The notes under the pieces were generated by a model. The model did not search any database and was not told the DNA's origin. It saw nothing but the letters and a program-made list of their open reading frames with translations. From JAAYAY01 sp964429355 (lineage in GTDB: Bacteria; Planctomycetota; Planctomycetia; Pirellulales; Thermoguttaceae): a DNA stretch of 43,501 nt. Both the position numbers and the translations under genes were made by a program. Each line of letters starts with the position of its first letter. Position 1 is the first letter of the stretch. The stretch is from NCBI GenBank assembly GCA_964429355.1, contig CAYSCH010000025.1:1-43501 (forward strand), written 5' to 3'. Shown one piece after another: positions 1-8,058 of the stretch.

Positions 1-1
1 C

Positions 2-493
2 AAGTTCCCCGCCGGCCGGTACAATCCCGTCGGGCGAACCTTCCGAATTCCCCCGCCCGGCCCGAGGGAGACTACCGGCAGGGTGGCGATTGTGACTGCT
101 GGTACGAGCGACCTGCCGGTTGCCGAGGAAGCACGGGAAACGGCGGAGTGGACCGGTGCGGAAGTGACGATGATCCAGGACGTGGGAGTGGCCGGCCCCC
201 ATCGCTTGAGGGCCAATCTGCCGCTGATCGAGGCGGCGGATGCGGTGGTGGTGGTTGCGGGGATGGAAGGTGCCCTCCCGAGCGTTGTGGGGGGGCATGT
301 GGCGTGCCCGGTGATTGCGGTGCCAACGAGCGTTGGCTACGGAGCCAGTTTTGGAGGCCTGGCCGCGCTACTTGGCATGCTTAATAGCTGTGCCTCAAAC
401 GTGACGGTGGTGAATATCGACGCCGGCTTCAAAGGGGGATACCTTGCCGGTCTGATTGCCTGGAGAGTAGCCGGACGGGGGCGCAAACAGTGA
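2..493 (+). CDS. larB: LarB, pyridinium-3,5-biscarboxylic acid mononucleotide synthase (5'-truncated by window edge)
   Basis: C-terminal 163 codons of LarB, which carboxylates and hydrolyses nicotinic acid adenine dinucleotide in the first step of the nickel-pincer nucleotide cofactor pathway. The frame is open from base 2 with no stop, and the residues before the GTG at 83 (PRETTGR then VAIVTAGTSDLPVAEEA) match the family, so the gene starts upstream of the window and GTG 83 is not the true start. The PurE-like core is clear: VTAGTSDLPVAEEA, DVGVAGPHR, VVVAGMEGALPSVVGG, PTSVGYGASFGG and a final NIDAGFKGGYLAG. The full family is about 250 residues, so roughly 90 are missing. It is followed 62 bases later by nnrD on the same strand. 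larE lies 2 kb downstream; larA and larC are not in the window. Confidence 0.93.
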   Translation, partial: KFPAGRYNPVGRTFRIPPPGPRETTGRVAIVTAGTSDLPVAEEARETAEWTGAEVTMIQDVGVAGPHRLRANLPLIEAADAVVVVAGMEGALPSVVGGHVACPVIAVPTSVGYGASFGGLAALLGMLNSCASNVTVVNIDAGFKGGYLAGLIAWRVAGRGRKQ

Positions 494-555
494 GCGATAT
501 CCACAACGGCCCGAGACTCGCTCATTCATTCTTGACGCCCAGGAGTGCGTGACTG

Positions 556-1434
556 ATGCCTGCCGACTGTTCTACTTCGGGGTTGCCTTGTTTGCCGCCG
601 CGCGAGGCGAACTCGCACAAAGGGCGGTTCGGGTTGGCACTGATTGTGGGTGCTTCGCGGGGAATGACGGGAGCTGCAGCCCTGGCCGGCATGGCCGCAC
701 TGCGCGGGGGTGCTGGACTGGTTCGCGTGGCGGTGCCGGAAGAATGCCTGGAGACGGTTGCCGCCTGTGAGCCATGTTACATGACTGTGCCTCTGGCGTG
801 CGACCGGCGCGGACGGATTGCCTTGGACGCCTTGCCGGAGATCCTGCATCATGCAGAGCAGGCGACCGTCATGGCCGTGGGCCCCGGACTGGGCCGTTCT
901 CTCGGCCTTGATGCAGTCGTTCGGCAACTCTATGAGGCTTTGACTCTGCCTTTGGTTCTGGATGCCGACGGGCTCAATGCACTTGCTGCCCGGTTGGATC
1001 GAGCGGGACGTCCGTCGGGACCCCGCGTTCTCACTCCGCACCCAGGAGAGTTTGAGCGGCTCTTCGGGATCAAGCCGCGAACTGAACAGCAGCGGATCGA
1101 GGCGGCGGCGGCCTTTGCGTCGAGGCTCGGTTGCGTGGTCGTGCTCAAGGGGCACCAGACCGTGATCTCCGACGGGCATCGAACGGCGGTGAACACAACG
1201 GGCAATCCGGGCATGGCGACCGGCGGTTCCGGAGATGTGCTGACGGGATTGATTGCCTCGCTCATCGGCCAGGGGCTCGAGTCATTTGAGGCGGCACATC
1301 TGGGAGTGTTTCTGCATGGGCTGGCCGGCGACATCGCCGCAGAATCGCTGGGGCAGGAATCCTTGATCGCCAGGGACCTTGTGGAACGTCTGCCGGCCGC
1401 GTTTGCCCAGTATCGCAACACTTCGAGGGAATAA
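556..1434 (+). CDS. nnrD: ADP-dependent (S)-NAD(P)H-hydrate dehydratase
   Basis: Repairs hydrated NAD(P)H by ADP-dependent dehydration, a cytoplasmic metabolite-repair role. The 292-aa product is the stand-alone ribokinase-like dehydratase domain without the NnrE epimerase domain that is fused to it in many bacteria. Visible motifs are GMTGAAALAGMAALRGGAGLVRVA near residue 35, AVGPGLGRS near 112, LDADGLNAL near 135, LTPHPGEFERLFG near 157, VVLKGHQTVI near 196, and the nucleotide-binding NPGMATGGSGDVLTG around residues 216-230. ATG 556 is preceded by AGGAG at 541-545, a weakly spaced ribosome site. The first 22 residues are not conserved in the family, so initiation slightly further in is possible. 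It sits between larB and a DUF2784 gene and may be co-transcribed with both. Confidence 0.93.
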   Translation: MPADCSTSGLPCLPPREANSHKGRFGLALIVGASRGMTGAAALAGMAALRGGAGLVRVAVPEECLETVAACEPCYMTVPLACDRRGRIALDALPEILHHAEQATVMAVGPGLGRSLGLDAVVRQLYEALTLPLVLDADGLNALAARLDRAGRPSGPRVLTPHPGEFERLFGIKPRTEQQRIEAAAAFASRLGCVVVLKGHQTVISDGHRTAVNTTGNPGMATGGSGDVLTGLIASLIGQGLESFEAAHLGVFLHGLAGDIAAESLGQESLIARDLVERLPAAFAQYRNTSRE

Positions 1435-1492
1435 TCCGGTTCTCTGGCGGGTCATCCCCAAGGGAGACTTGGTCGCCAGGAAACGGACGATT

Positions 1493-1915
1493 ATGCTGAT
1501 CTATCGGATATTGGCCGACGCGACGGTCGTGGTTCACGCCCTGATGGCTGCGTTCGCAGTGCTGGGGCTGGTGGCGGTTTTGGTGGGGCGAGTCGCGGGA
1601 TGGCAGTGGATCCGCAACTTCTGGTTTCGCTTGATTCACCTGGTGCTGATCGTTGCGATTGCCGTATTTCCTTTGATCGGCGGTCTGTGCCCGCTAACGG
1701 AGCTCGAGAACTGGCTCCGCGAGCGGTCGGGGGGGGAGACCTACCCGGGTTCGTTCATTGCGCACTGGGTCCATGAGCTGCTGTTTGTTCAGGTATCGCC
1801 TCAGGTGATCGCCGCAAGCTACCTTTCGTTTGGTGCGGTGGTCTTGTTGACGTTTATCCTCGTCCCTCCGAGATGGCCGCGGAAAGAAACTCCGCATGCC
1901 GGCTGCGAATCCTGA
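1493..1915 (+). CDS. DUF2784 family small membrane protein
   Basis: A 140-aa integral membrane protein resembling the DUF2784 family, whose function is not known. Hydrophobic segments run at about residues 5-32, 44-66 and 111-134. The polar loop contains CPLTELENWLR, which with the preceding PLIGG is typical of the family. ATG 1493 was chosen because the product then starts just before the first membrane helix, as in the family; the frame extends to 1379 but that extension overlaps nnrD and has no membrane or family character. The gene follows nnrD by 58 bases on the same strand. A stable hairpin (1949-1989) lies just after the stop and may end this transcript. Confidence 0.8.
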   Translation: MLIYRILADATVVVHALMAAFAVLGLVAVLVGRVAGWQWIRNFWFRLIHLVLIVAIAVFPLIGGLCPLTELENWLRERSGGETYPGSFIAHWVHELLFVQVSPQVIAASYLSFGAVVLLTFILVPPRWPRKETPHAGCES

Positions 1916-1948
1916 CCGAGGGATGTGGGATTGCCTTCCCAGCCCTTA

Positions 1949-1989
1949 CAGCCCAACGCCCAGCCGGGAAAAAGCCGGTTGGCGGGCTG
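1949..1989 (+). terminator. Hairpin downstream of the larB-nnrD-DUF2784 genes
   Basis: CAGCCC (1949-1954) pairs with GGGCTG (1984-1989), and CAGCCGG (1961-1967) pairs with CCGGTTG (1975-1981, one G-T wobble) around a GAAAAAG loop. It lies 34 bases after the DUF2784 stop. There is no T-tract after it, so it may be a processing or stability hairpin rather than a classic terminator. Confidence 0.4.
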
Positions 1990-2032
1990 GAAACCTTCTT
2001 GCCGTGCTGGCGGGAAATTGCTAGGATGGCGC

Positions 2033-2315
2033 GCGTTGAACCCCTGCCCCGTCGGGCCTTTGCTGGCCAGCGATGTGGGCAAGGATTCAACGCCGGTTCT
2101 CTATCATGCTCGTGCTGCCGGTGTCCTAACTTGGTGAGCCGATAATTTGCCCGTTGGGTGCCTGAAACAACGACTTCGGCCGCGTGTACAGCCGACGATG
2201 TCCCCCCCTGGGGATACGACGGATCACACAACCTGAGGTCCAGGTCGCCCCCGTTAAGCGACGGGCTCTCAAAAACGCACCGCCACGGCATTGCGGTGGA
2301 GAACCGGTTTTTTTG
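2033..2315 (+). ncRNA. Candidate structured RNA upstream of larE
   Basis: This stretch has no plausible gene but unusually rich pairing on the + strand. GCGTTGAA (2033-2040) pairs with TTCAACGC (2086-2093). CCGGTTCTC (2093-2101) pairs perfectly with GAGAACCGG (2300-2308), closing a domain of about 215 nt, and this 3' arm is followed at once by seven T (2309-2315), as at an intrinsic terminator. Inside the domain are nested pairs GTGT...CCG...CCCC / GGGG...CGG...ACAC (about 2190-2235), ACCTG/CAGGT, CCCGT/ACGGG and CACCGC/GCGGTG. A possible -10 (GATAAT, 2141-2146) lies inside the domain. No signature of RNase P, tmRNA, SRP RNA or a known riboswitch was recognised. It could be a 6S-like regulatory RNA or a larE leader. 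The pairings are read directly; RNA status is inference. Confidence 0.4.
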
Positions 2316-2323
2316 GTTATTGA

Positions 2324-2367
2324 AGCCGGTAAGCTGGCGGTTGCCGCGGGCTTACCGGCTTTTTTTG
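2324..2367 (+). terminator. Intrinsic terminator between structured RNA and larE
   Basis: A perfect 12-bp stem, AAGCCGGTAAGC (2324-2335) with GCTTACCGGCTT (2351-2362), has a 15-nt loop and continues directly into seven T (2361-2367). It is the clearest intrinsic terminator in the window. It separates larE (start 2483) from everything upstream, so larE probably has its own promoter or is controlled by read-through. Confidence 0.8.
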
Positions 2368-2482
2368 CGCGACCCGTCTGTCTAGACTTGTTGTAGCAAC
2401 GCGGGTGGAGACCTATCGTCCCATCCGCCAGTTGGAGCTTGTACTTCGGTTTTCCGCTACCTGACGGTTTTGAGTGATCCTG

Positions 2483-3340
2483 ATGACCAATTCCGAGTTA
2501 TCCCCCGGTGTTGCTGCCAAGCGAGATCAACTGATTGACCTGCTCCGGAGCTACGGGAGTTGTGCCGTGGCTTTCTCGGGAGGTCTGGACAGCACCGTTT
2601 TGGCCAAGGCGGCTCAGCTTGCGTTGGGCGACAAGGCGATTGCTGTGACCGGGGTGAGCGCCAGCCTCGCAGCGGGCGAATTGGACGAGTGCAGCCAGTT
2701 GGCCCGGGAACTCGGGATTCGTCACGAGATTCTGGAGACCGGCGAACTGTCGAATCCTGAGTACCAGAAGAACGATGCCAATCGCTGCTATCACTGCAAG
2801 ACGGAACTGTTCCTTCAAGTAGAGAAGTTAAGCCGGCGTTTGGGCGTGGCGGTTGTCTGTGACGGTTCGAATCGCGACGATCGAGGGGAGCATCGACCCG
2901 GCATGCGAGCCGCCCGCGAGCAGCAGGTCCTCAGCCCTCTGGCCGAATGCGGCTTCACGAAGGCGGAGATCCGGCAACTTGCAGCCTGTTGGGGAATCCC
3001 GATCTGGGACAAGCCGGCGACCCCCTGTCTGAGCAGTCGCATTGCCTATGGCGAACAGGTGACTCCAGAACGGCTGGCGATGATCGACCGAGCTGAGCGA
3101 TTTCTGCGGCAGAGAGGTTTTCAGCCCCTTCGAGTCCGCTACCACAAGGGAGATCTGGCGAGGATCGAAGTGAATGCCGATGCGATCGCGAGATTTCTTG
3201 ATCCGGCCTTTCGCGAAGAAGTGACCGGAATTCTGCTCGAGGCCGGTTTCCGATACGTGTCGCTGGACCTGGTGGGATTCCGGTCCGGAAGCCTGAACGA
3301 CCTACTCCCCAACGAGAGCCTGCAGATCCTCGACCGTTGA
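2483..3340 (+). CDS. larE: LarE, ATP-dependent sulfur transferase of nickel-pincer cofactor synthesis
   Basis: Activates the pyridinium biscarboxylate with ATP and inserts sulfur to give the dithiocarboxylate that later binds nickel. The 285-aa protein has an N-terminal PP-loop, VAFSGGLDSTVLAKAA (residues 30-45), then the family motifs CYHCKTELF (102-110), DGSNRDDRGEHRPGMRAA (127-144) and PATPCLSSRI (178-187). It has three cysteines at positions 102, 105 and 182; LarE proteins of this three-Cys type are reported to hold an iron-sulfur cluster, whereas single-Cys types sacrifice the cysteine's sulfur. ATG 2483 was chosen over an in-frame GTG at 2474; neither has a good ribosome site. It is separated from larB by 2 kb and a terminator. 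It converges on csp across a shared hairpin. Confidence 0.93.
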   Translation: MTNSELSPGVAAKRDQLIDLLRSYGSCAVAFSGGLDSTVLAKAAQLALGDKAIAVTGVSASLAAGELDECSQLARELGIRHEILETGELSNPEYQKNDANRCYHCKTELFLQVEKLSRRLGVAVVCDGSNRDDRGEHRPGMRAAREQQVLSPLAECGFTKAEIRQLAACWGIPIWDKPATPCLSSRIAYGEQVTPERLAMIDRAERFLRQRGFQPLRVRYHKGDLARIEVNADAIARFLDPAFREEVTGILLEAGFRYVSLDLVGFRSGSLNDLLPNESLQILDR

Positions 3341-3400
3341 GTGGACAGGTCCACACAGACAGCGCGACAGCCAAGCAGAAACCGGGCGACGACAGAGGAA

Positions 3401-3433
3401 CGCGGCGGTGCAGAATGCGCCTGCACCACCGCG
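3401..3433. terminator. Bidirectional hairpin between convergent larE and cold-shock gene
   Basis: CGCGGCGGTGCAG (3401-3413) and CTGCACCACCGCG (3421-3433) form a 13-bp stem with a 7-nt loop. The single mismatch on the + strand (C-A) becomes a G-U wobble in RNA from the - strand, so the hairpin is better suited to ending the csp transcript; no long T-tract follows on either side. A second tiny palindrome, GTGGAC-AG-GTCCAC (3341-3354), begins right after the larE stop. Confidence 0.55.
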
Positions 3434-3455
3434 TGATCCATTGAGCGATTGGCTC

Positions 3456-3653
3456 TCAGGACGGACGGACGTTCTCAGCCCGTGGGCCCTTCGGGCCGCT
3501 GCCTTCTTCGTAAGTCACGGACTGCCCTACCTGCAGCTCCTCGATGGTGACTCCTTCGAGAGCGCTGAAGTGGAAGAACACGTCTCCGCGCTCACCCTCG
3601 ATGAAACCAAACCCCTTGTCGGCGATCACCTTCTTGACCGTACCCTGCGGCAT
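3456..3653 (-). CDS. Cold-shock domain protein (CspA family)
   Basis: A 65-aa single-domain nucleic-acid-binding protein that would bind single-stranded RNA and act as an RNA chaperone in the cytoplasm. Both RNA-binding signatures are present: RNP1 as KGFGFIE (residues 13-19) and RNP2 as VFFHFSAL (25-32), followed by LQVGQSVTYE and GPRAENVRP. Length and order match the family exactly. The ATG is preceded by AAGGA at suitable spacing. Its upstream region up to comEC is about 450 bases with no gene, so a long 5' leader, common for csp genes, is possible, but no specific leader element was recognised. Confidence 0.95.
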   Translation of the reverse strand: MPQGTVKKVIADKGFGFIEGERGDVFFHFSALEGVTIEELQVGQSVTYEEGSGPKGPRAENVRPS

Positions 3654-4104
3654 GTTGCCATTCCTTCACGCAAAAAACGAACGAAACGAAACACCGCAAT
3701 CACATCGCCTTGAGCCCCCATCTCGTTAAGGAGGACTGCGGTCAAACACCAGAACGCTAGAGGGAGAAAACCAAGCCCATTGACAGGTCGCCGACCGGAG
3801 AACAGGTGTCCTGAACCGGCTAGTCTGGGTGCTTCGAACGAGGAACTTTGGGAGTTGGGGCTCACACCGTTTCTCGCCACTCTGGGGGATTATTCTAGCA
3901 CCTTGCAGTAGTCAGTTGAATCGATCGCAAGCCCGTTTTGCCGTGAATTTTCAAGAATTCTCGACCACCTAAACCCCTAGTTAGAGGGGGCGATGGGCCT
4001 TCTGTCATGCGATTCTGGCCTGTCACGGCGACTCCATCGCCGGCTATCGCCGCTTCCGATCCGGATGTCTTGCGTCCCGCGCAAGGATCGACAAAACTAC
4101 CTCC
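3654..4104. other. Gene-free divergent region between csp and comEC
   Basis: About 450 bases between the divergent csp and comEC genes, presumably holding both promoters. Short frames here are not protein-like. The only structure noted is a small hairpin, CCCCT (3974-3978) with AGGGG (3985-3989), about 115 bases before comEC. No convincing -35/-10 pair or repeat was found. Confidence 0.5.
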
Positions 4105-6579
4105 ATGGAAAACCCCGAGAACGATCGCCTGACAAGATCTCACTACCAACCACTGGTTGTCGTTGTGGCGGCGTTCTCTGCGGGAATCGTGCTGGATCGT
4201 CTGGTTGCGGGCTCGTGGGTCGTATGGGCTTCGGCCGGTTGTGCGAGTGCACTTGGCTGGCTGGTGTTGAGTTGCCTTGGAAAGAACCGTGCGGCGGCTC
4301 TTGCCCTGGCCCTGGCGATCACGGCGGTTGGTGCTCTATGGCATCACTGCCGCTGGTCGCTGTTTGCGGCCGACGATCTGGCAACATTTGCGGCCAATGC
4401 CCCCGAGCCGGTCTGCGTGGAGGTGATTGCGCTGAAGGGGCCGCGCCGTGTGGCCCCCCCACCCTTTGACCCCATGCGGATCATGCCCAGCGGCGAGCGG
4501 ACACGGCTGCTCGTCAGGGGGGTGGCCTTGCGCAACGGTTCGACTTGGGAGCCGGTATCGGGACGCACGACGCTGACCGTCGATGGTCAGTTGGTGGGTG
4601 TGCAGGCCGGCGACCGCCTCCGCGTGGTTGGTACGTTGGCGAAGCCGGCGTCGGCTGAGAATCCCGGAGGTTTCGATCAGGAATCCTACCTCCGTGCAGA
4701 TCGCCAGCTCTGCCGGCTCTGGGCATCTCATCCGGATTGCGTGACCGTGGTCGAGGCAGTACGGCACCGAGGATTTCGCTGGTGGATCGAACGGGCACGA
4801 ACTGATGCCAGACGAACACTCTGGCGGAATCTTGCACCGGGAAGGGCCGAATTGGCCTCCGCCATATTGCTCGGTGCGAGGGAGGAGATCGATTCCGAGG
4901 AGACCAATGCGTTCGTGGAGACGGGGAGTGTGCACTTGCTGTCGGTCTCGGGCGTACATGTTGCCATCGTGGCGGGGGCCCTCCTGTTCGTGCTGCGGAC
5001 CATGCCTCTTTCCCGCACGACCGTGTTCTGGATCGCCGTCGGCTGGACCACGGCCTACACACTCCTGACCGATGCGGAACCGCCGGCGATCCGCGCGACG
5101 ATCCTCGTGGCTGTCATGTGCTTCGCCCGGCTCAAACGCCGGCCCCTTTCCCCATGGAATTCGCTCGCCGCCGCCGGCCTGATCGTCATGGGGCTGAATC
5201 CGGCGGATCTGTTCTCCACGGGCGTTCAACTATCCTTCCTGGCTGTCGCCACACTGATGTGCGTCAGCCCACAATGGTTCCTGCCTGCGAAATCGGACGA
5301 TCCGCTCGACCAGCTCATCGAGCAATCCCGCAGTCGATGGGAGCGGGCGAGCCGATGGGTAGCCATCAAGTTTTTCCGCCTGCTGGTGGCTTCCACGGCG
5401 GTCTGGCTGACGACACTTCCGCTGGTAGCAGGCCGATTCCACGTGATCTCGCTCGGGGCCGTTCTCGTGAATGTCCTCATGTGGATTCCGGCCACCGTGG
5501 CCCTCGTGGCCGGCTTCCTCACGATTCTGAGCGGTTGGCTGATGCCCCCCGTGGCGGCAATCTTCGGATGGTTCTGTGACGGCTCGCTCTACGCCATTCA
5601 GGTGATGGTGGAGGTGACGGGCCAGCTACCAGGCAACCCCGTCTGGACCGCCGGTCCGCCTGACTGGTGGTTGATCGGATTCTACTGGCTGCTTGGAGTG
5701 GCCGTTTGGATGGCCCTGCAGCGGCACCGGTGGCGGCGATGGGGCTGGGCCCTGGTCGCGCTATGGGGGCTCCTGGGGCTTGCTGAGGGGCATCGTTTCG
5801 CCTCCCGTGATCGTCTCGTGTGCACCGTGGTCTCGGTAGGGCACGGTTCCGCTGCCGTTCTGGAGCTGCCCGGCGGGCCGGTCATGCTCTGCGATGCCGG
5901 CAGGATGGGCTCACCGATGGGCGGTGCCCAAGACATTGCAGGCTGCCTGTGGGACCGGAAGATACACCGGCTCGATGCGATTCTCCTTTCCCATGCCGAC
6001 GCCGACCATTTCAACGCGGTTCCCGAGCTGCTGCGGCGATTCACCGTGGATGCGGTCTATACCTCGCCGGGCATTCTCGACGCGAAGCGGGGTGCCTCGG
6101 CGGCGCTCAAACGAGCGATCACGGGCCGCGGCGTTCCCATCGTTCATCTGGTTGCGGGTGATCGGTTCCGGTTTGGCAAAGCCATTGTGGAAGTCCTGCA
6201 TCCCGCTGCGGGACCAATGAGTGAGCACGACAACGCCGGGAGCATGGTGTTGTCGGTCGAGTACGCGGGCCGGAGAATCATCCTGCCGGGAGATGTCGAC
6301 GGGGCGGGGCTCGAGGCTTTGCTCCAGACCCGGCAGCGACCGTGCGACGTTCTGCTTGCGCCGCATCATGGCAGCCTGAAGACCGACGCGCCGGGGCTGG
6401 CTGCCTGGTGTTCGCCCAGGTGGGTGGTCGTCAGCGGGTACCGAGAAAGCCGGATTGAACCGGTAGCGCAGAGCTACCGCGAGGCAGGTGCGGAGGTGCT
6501 CCATACGGGCGACGTGGGTGCGGTGACCGTGACGTTGGCCCCGGAGGGAGTGACTGTGAACTTGCATCTGGGCCGGTGA
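4105..6579 (+). CDS. comEC: ComEC/Rec2 family competence DNA-transport protein
   Basis: An 824-aa inner-membrane protein of the ComEC/Rec2 family, the channel that takes single-stranded DNA across the membrane in natural transformation. Two or three N-terminal helices (about residues 16-80) precede a soluble DUF4131/OB-like region. The competence domain starts near residue 277 with LLSVSGVHVAIVAGALL and continues through multiple helices to about 560. A C-terminal metallo-beta-lactamase-like domain follows, with LSHADADHFNAV near 629, ILPGDVD near 728 and LLAPHHGSLKTDAPG near 750. Length and domain order match full-length family members, so it looks intact. No other competence gene is in the window. 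ATG 4105 gives the first residues before the first helix; no strong ribosome site is seen. Confidence 0.95.
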   Translation: MENPENDRLTRSHYQPLVVVVAAFSAGIVLDRLVAGSWVVWASAGCASALGWLVLSCLGKNRAAALALALAITAVGALWHHCRWSLFAADDLATFAANAPEPVCVEVIALKGPRRVAPPPFDPMRIMPSGERTRLLVRGVALRNGSTWEPVSGRTTLTVDGQLVGVQAGDRLRVVGTLAKPASAENPGGFDQESYLRADRQLCRLWASHPDCVTVVEAVRHRGFRWWIERARTDARRTLWRNLAPGRAELASAILLGAREEIDSEETNAFVETGSVHLLSVSGVHVAIVAGALLFVLRTMPLSRTTVFWIAVGWTTAYTLLTDAEPPAIRATILVAVMCFARLKRRPLSPWNSLAAAGLIVMGLNPADLFSTGVQLSFLAVATLMCVSPQWFLPAKSDDPLDQLIEQSRSRWERASRWVAIKFFRLLVASTAVWLTTLPLVAGRFHVISLGAVLVNVLMWIPATVALVAGFLTILSGWLMPPVAAIFGWFCDGSLYAIQVMVEVTGQLPGNPVWTAGPPDWWLIGFYWLLGVAVWMALQRHRWRRWGWALVALWGLLGLAEGHRFASRDRLVCTVVSVGHGSAAVLELPGGPVMLCDAGRMGSPMGGAQDIAGCLWDRKIHRLDAILLSHADADHFNAVPELLRRFTVDAVYTSPGILDAKRGASAALKRAITGRGVPIVHLVAGDRFRFGKAIVEVLHPAAGPMSEHDNAGSMVLSVEYAGRRIILPGDVDGAGLEALLQTRQRPCDVLLAPHHGSLKTDAPGLAAWCSPRWVVVSGYRESRIEPVAQSYREAGAEVLHTGDVGAVTVTLAPEGVTVNLHLGR

Positions 6580-6611
6580 CTCAAGTCGGCCCGCAACTGC
6601 ACGCACGAGTC

Positions 6612-6668
6612 GCTGACGCGGATCCGAACGCGCTCGTTCGAAACAATGGGCCCTCGATTCGCGTCAGC
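6612..6668. terminator. Large branched hairpin between convergent comEC and an oxidoreductase gene
   Basis: GCTGACGCGGATC (6612-6624) pairs with GATTCGCGTCAGC (6656-6668), 13 pairs including one G-T. Inside the loop, CGAACG (6625-6630) pairs with CGTTCG (6635-6640). It lies between convergent genes ending at 6579 and 6692 and probably stops transcription in both directions, although neither side has a long T-run. Confidence 0.55.
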
Positions 6669-6691
6669 ACGAACTGATTTGATCGCGGCCT

Positions 6692-7924
6692 CTACAGCGA
6701 ATACTGCGGTATCTTGAACGTCTCGCCGTCTTTCATTGCCGACATGTGGGCGTAGTAACCGGGTACGGTCATGTTCAAGGCATCGATGACGTCGACAGCC
6801 GGCTTCCGACCCCGGAGTATCGCGTCGACGAAGTCGTCGACCAGGTAACCGTGGGAGCCGCCGTGCCCTCCGGACTCGACTCCCGGCGGCAGGGCGTACT
6901 TCTTGAGAGGCAAACCCTTGGCAACCGCCTCATCGTAGCGTTTCTTGCCCGTCGCATCCCCGACAAACGTTTGGTTGAATCCGGCATACTCGCCCCGCAC
7001 CCGTCCCGCTTCCAGGTACTCCCCCTGCGAGGAGCAGATGATGATCCGGCAGATTCCCCCTTCCGACGTCCGGAACAGGCCGACTTCCGACTTGAAGATA
7101 TTGCCGATCGCGTTGGGAATTCGCTGAGCCGGGTCGAAGGCTGGAGTTCCCTGACAGGAGACGTCAACAAGGCTGTTGTGCGTCACTCCGACGTAATAGG
7201 CCGAGGCATGCGTCGGATACCACATCGGGCAGCCGTTCTTCCGCCAGTCCTTGTAAGAACCCAGCGATGGGGAGCCCAGCGAATGTGGATGGCAGTACTC
7301 TCCTTCCGAATAGACGATGCGGCCGAACACATCGGCGGCAAACAGCTTCTCCATGGCGTAAAGGTCATCATGGAAGACCGAGGTTTCAAACATCGCGTAG
7401 ACGAGGCCTTTATTCTTCTTGCAGCATTCCAGCAGCTTTTCGGCGTCCTCGATGTCGCCCCGGAAGGCCGGGACCGCTGTGGCCACATGCTTTCCATGTT
7501 CCATGCAAAGCATGGCATGCTTGGCGTGTGAGGGTGCGTCGGTGGCACAATAGATCGCCTCAATCGAATCGTCCTTGACCATTTCTTCGAGCGACGGGTA
7601 AGTCTTCGCGCATTTGGCCTTTTCCGCCATATCGGCACAACGGTCCGGGAACAGATCGCTGACCGCAACCAGCTCCACGTTGGGATGATTCTGGAGGCTG
7701 AACGCCAGGCCGAACTGGCAAACGCCGTGGCCAACAATCCCGACTCGAACCTTGCGGTCGCTGAAGGGCTTCCACTCCTTCGTGCGGTCGTAGTTCGTGC
7801 TCGTCTGGTCGAAGCCGGGAATGCTCTCGGCCCCTTCGGCGCAGTTGACCAAGGAACCGCCGGCGGCAGTCGCAGCAGCGGCAGCAGAGGCGGCCAGAAA
7901 CGATCGGCGAGATACTTGCGACAT
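6692..7924 (-). CDS. Tat-exported Gfo/Idh/MocA-type oxidoreductase lacking the EKP motif
   Basis: A 410-aa nicotinamide-dependent sugar oxidoreductase-like protein. It opens with a twin-arginine signal, SRRSFLAASAAAAATAAGGS (residues 4-23), so it is probably exported folded with its cofactor. The Rossmann fold starts at VRVGIVGHGVCQFGLAF, about residue 60. The usual EKP catalytic motif after GKHV is replaced by TAVPAF, so the family lysine is absent and chemistry is uncertain. The C-terminal half has WYPTHASAYYVGVTHN. ATG 7922-7924 was chosen because it starts the Tat signal and has GGAG upstream; the frame is open 138 bases further. It lies downstream of an O-methyltransferase gene on the same strand, 134 bases apart. 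Confidence 0.88.
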   Translation of the reverse strand: MSQVSRRSFLAASAAAAATAAGGSLVNCAEGAESIPGFDQTSTNYDRTKEWKPFSDRKVRVGIVGHGVCQFGLAFSLQNHPNVELVAVSDLFPDRCADMAEKAKCAKTYPSLEEMVKDDSIEAIYCATDAPSHAKHAMLCMEHGKHVATAVPAFRGDIEDAEKLLECCKKNKGLVYAMFETSVFHDDLYAMEKLFAADVFGRIVYSEGEYCHPHSLGSPSLGSYKDWRKNGCPMWYPTHASAYYVGVTHNSLVDVSCQGTPAFDPAQRIPNAIGNIFKSEVGLFRTSEGGICRIIICSSQGEYLEAGRVRGEYAGFNQTFVGDATGKKRYDEAVAKGLPLKKYALPPGVESGGHGGSHGYLVDDFVDAILRGRKPAVDVIDALNMTVPGYYAHMSAMKDGETFKIPQYSL

Positions 7925-8058
7925 ACCAGGAGACTCCTTCCGTCGGGGGCAGGCCGAGAAGCCACGATGCCGATGCAAAGACGGCTCTCGGCCAGGGATG
8001 GAAACGGCGGCTGTTATTCGGAGAATATAGCCCGCGGCGCACGCAAAACCAAGACTGC

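Noticed and set aside
83..493. GTG 83 as the start of larB
   Set aside because: Family sequence continues in frame upstream to the window edge, and the product would lack the N-terminal third.
2033..2315. RNase P RNA, tmRNA or SRP RNA
   Set aside because: None of the conserved sequence signatures of these RNAs could be found, so only a generic structured-RNA label is given.
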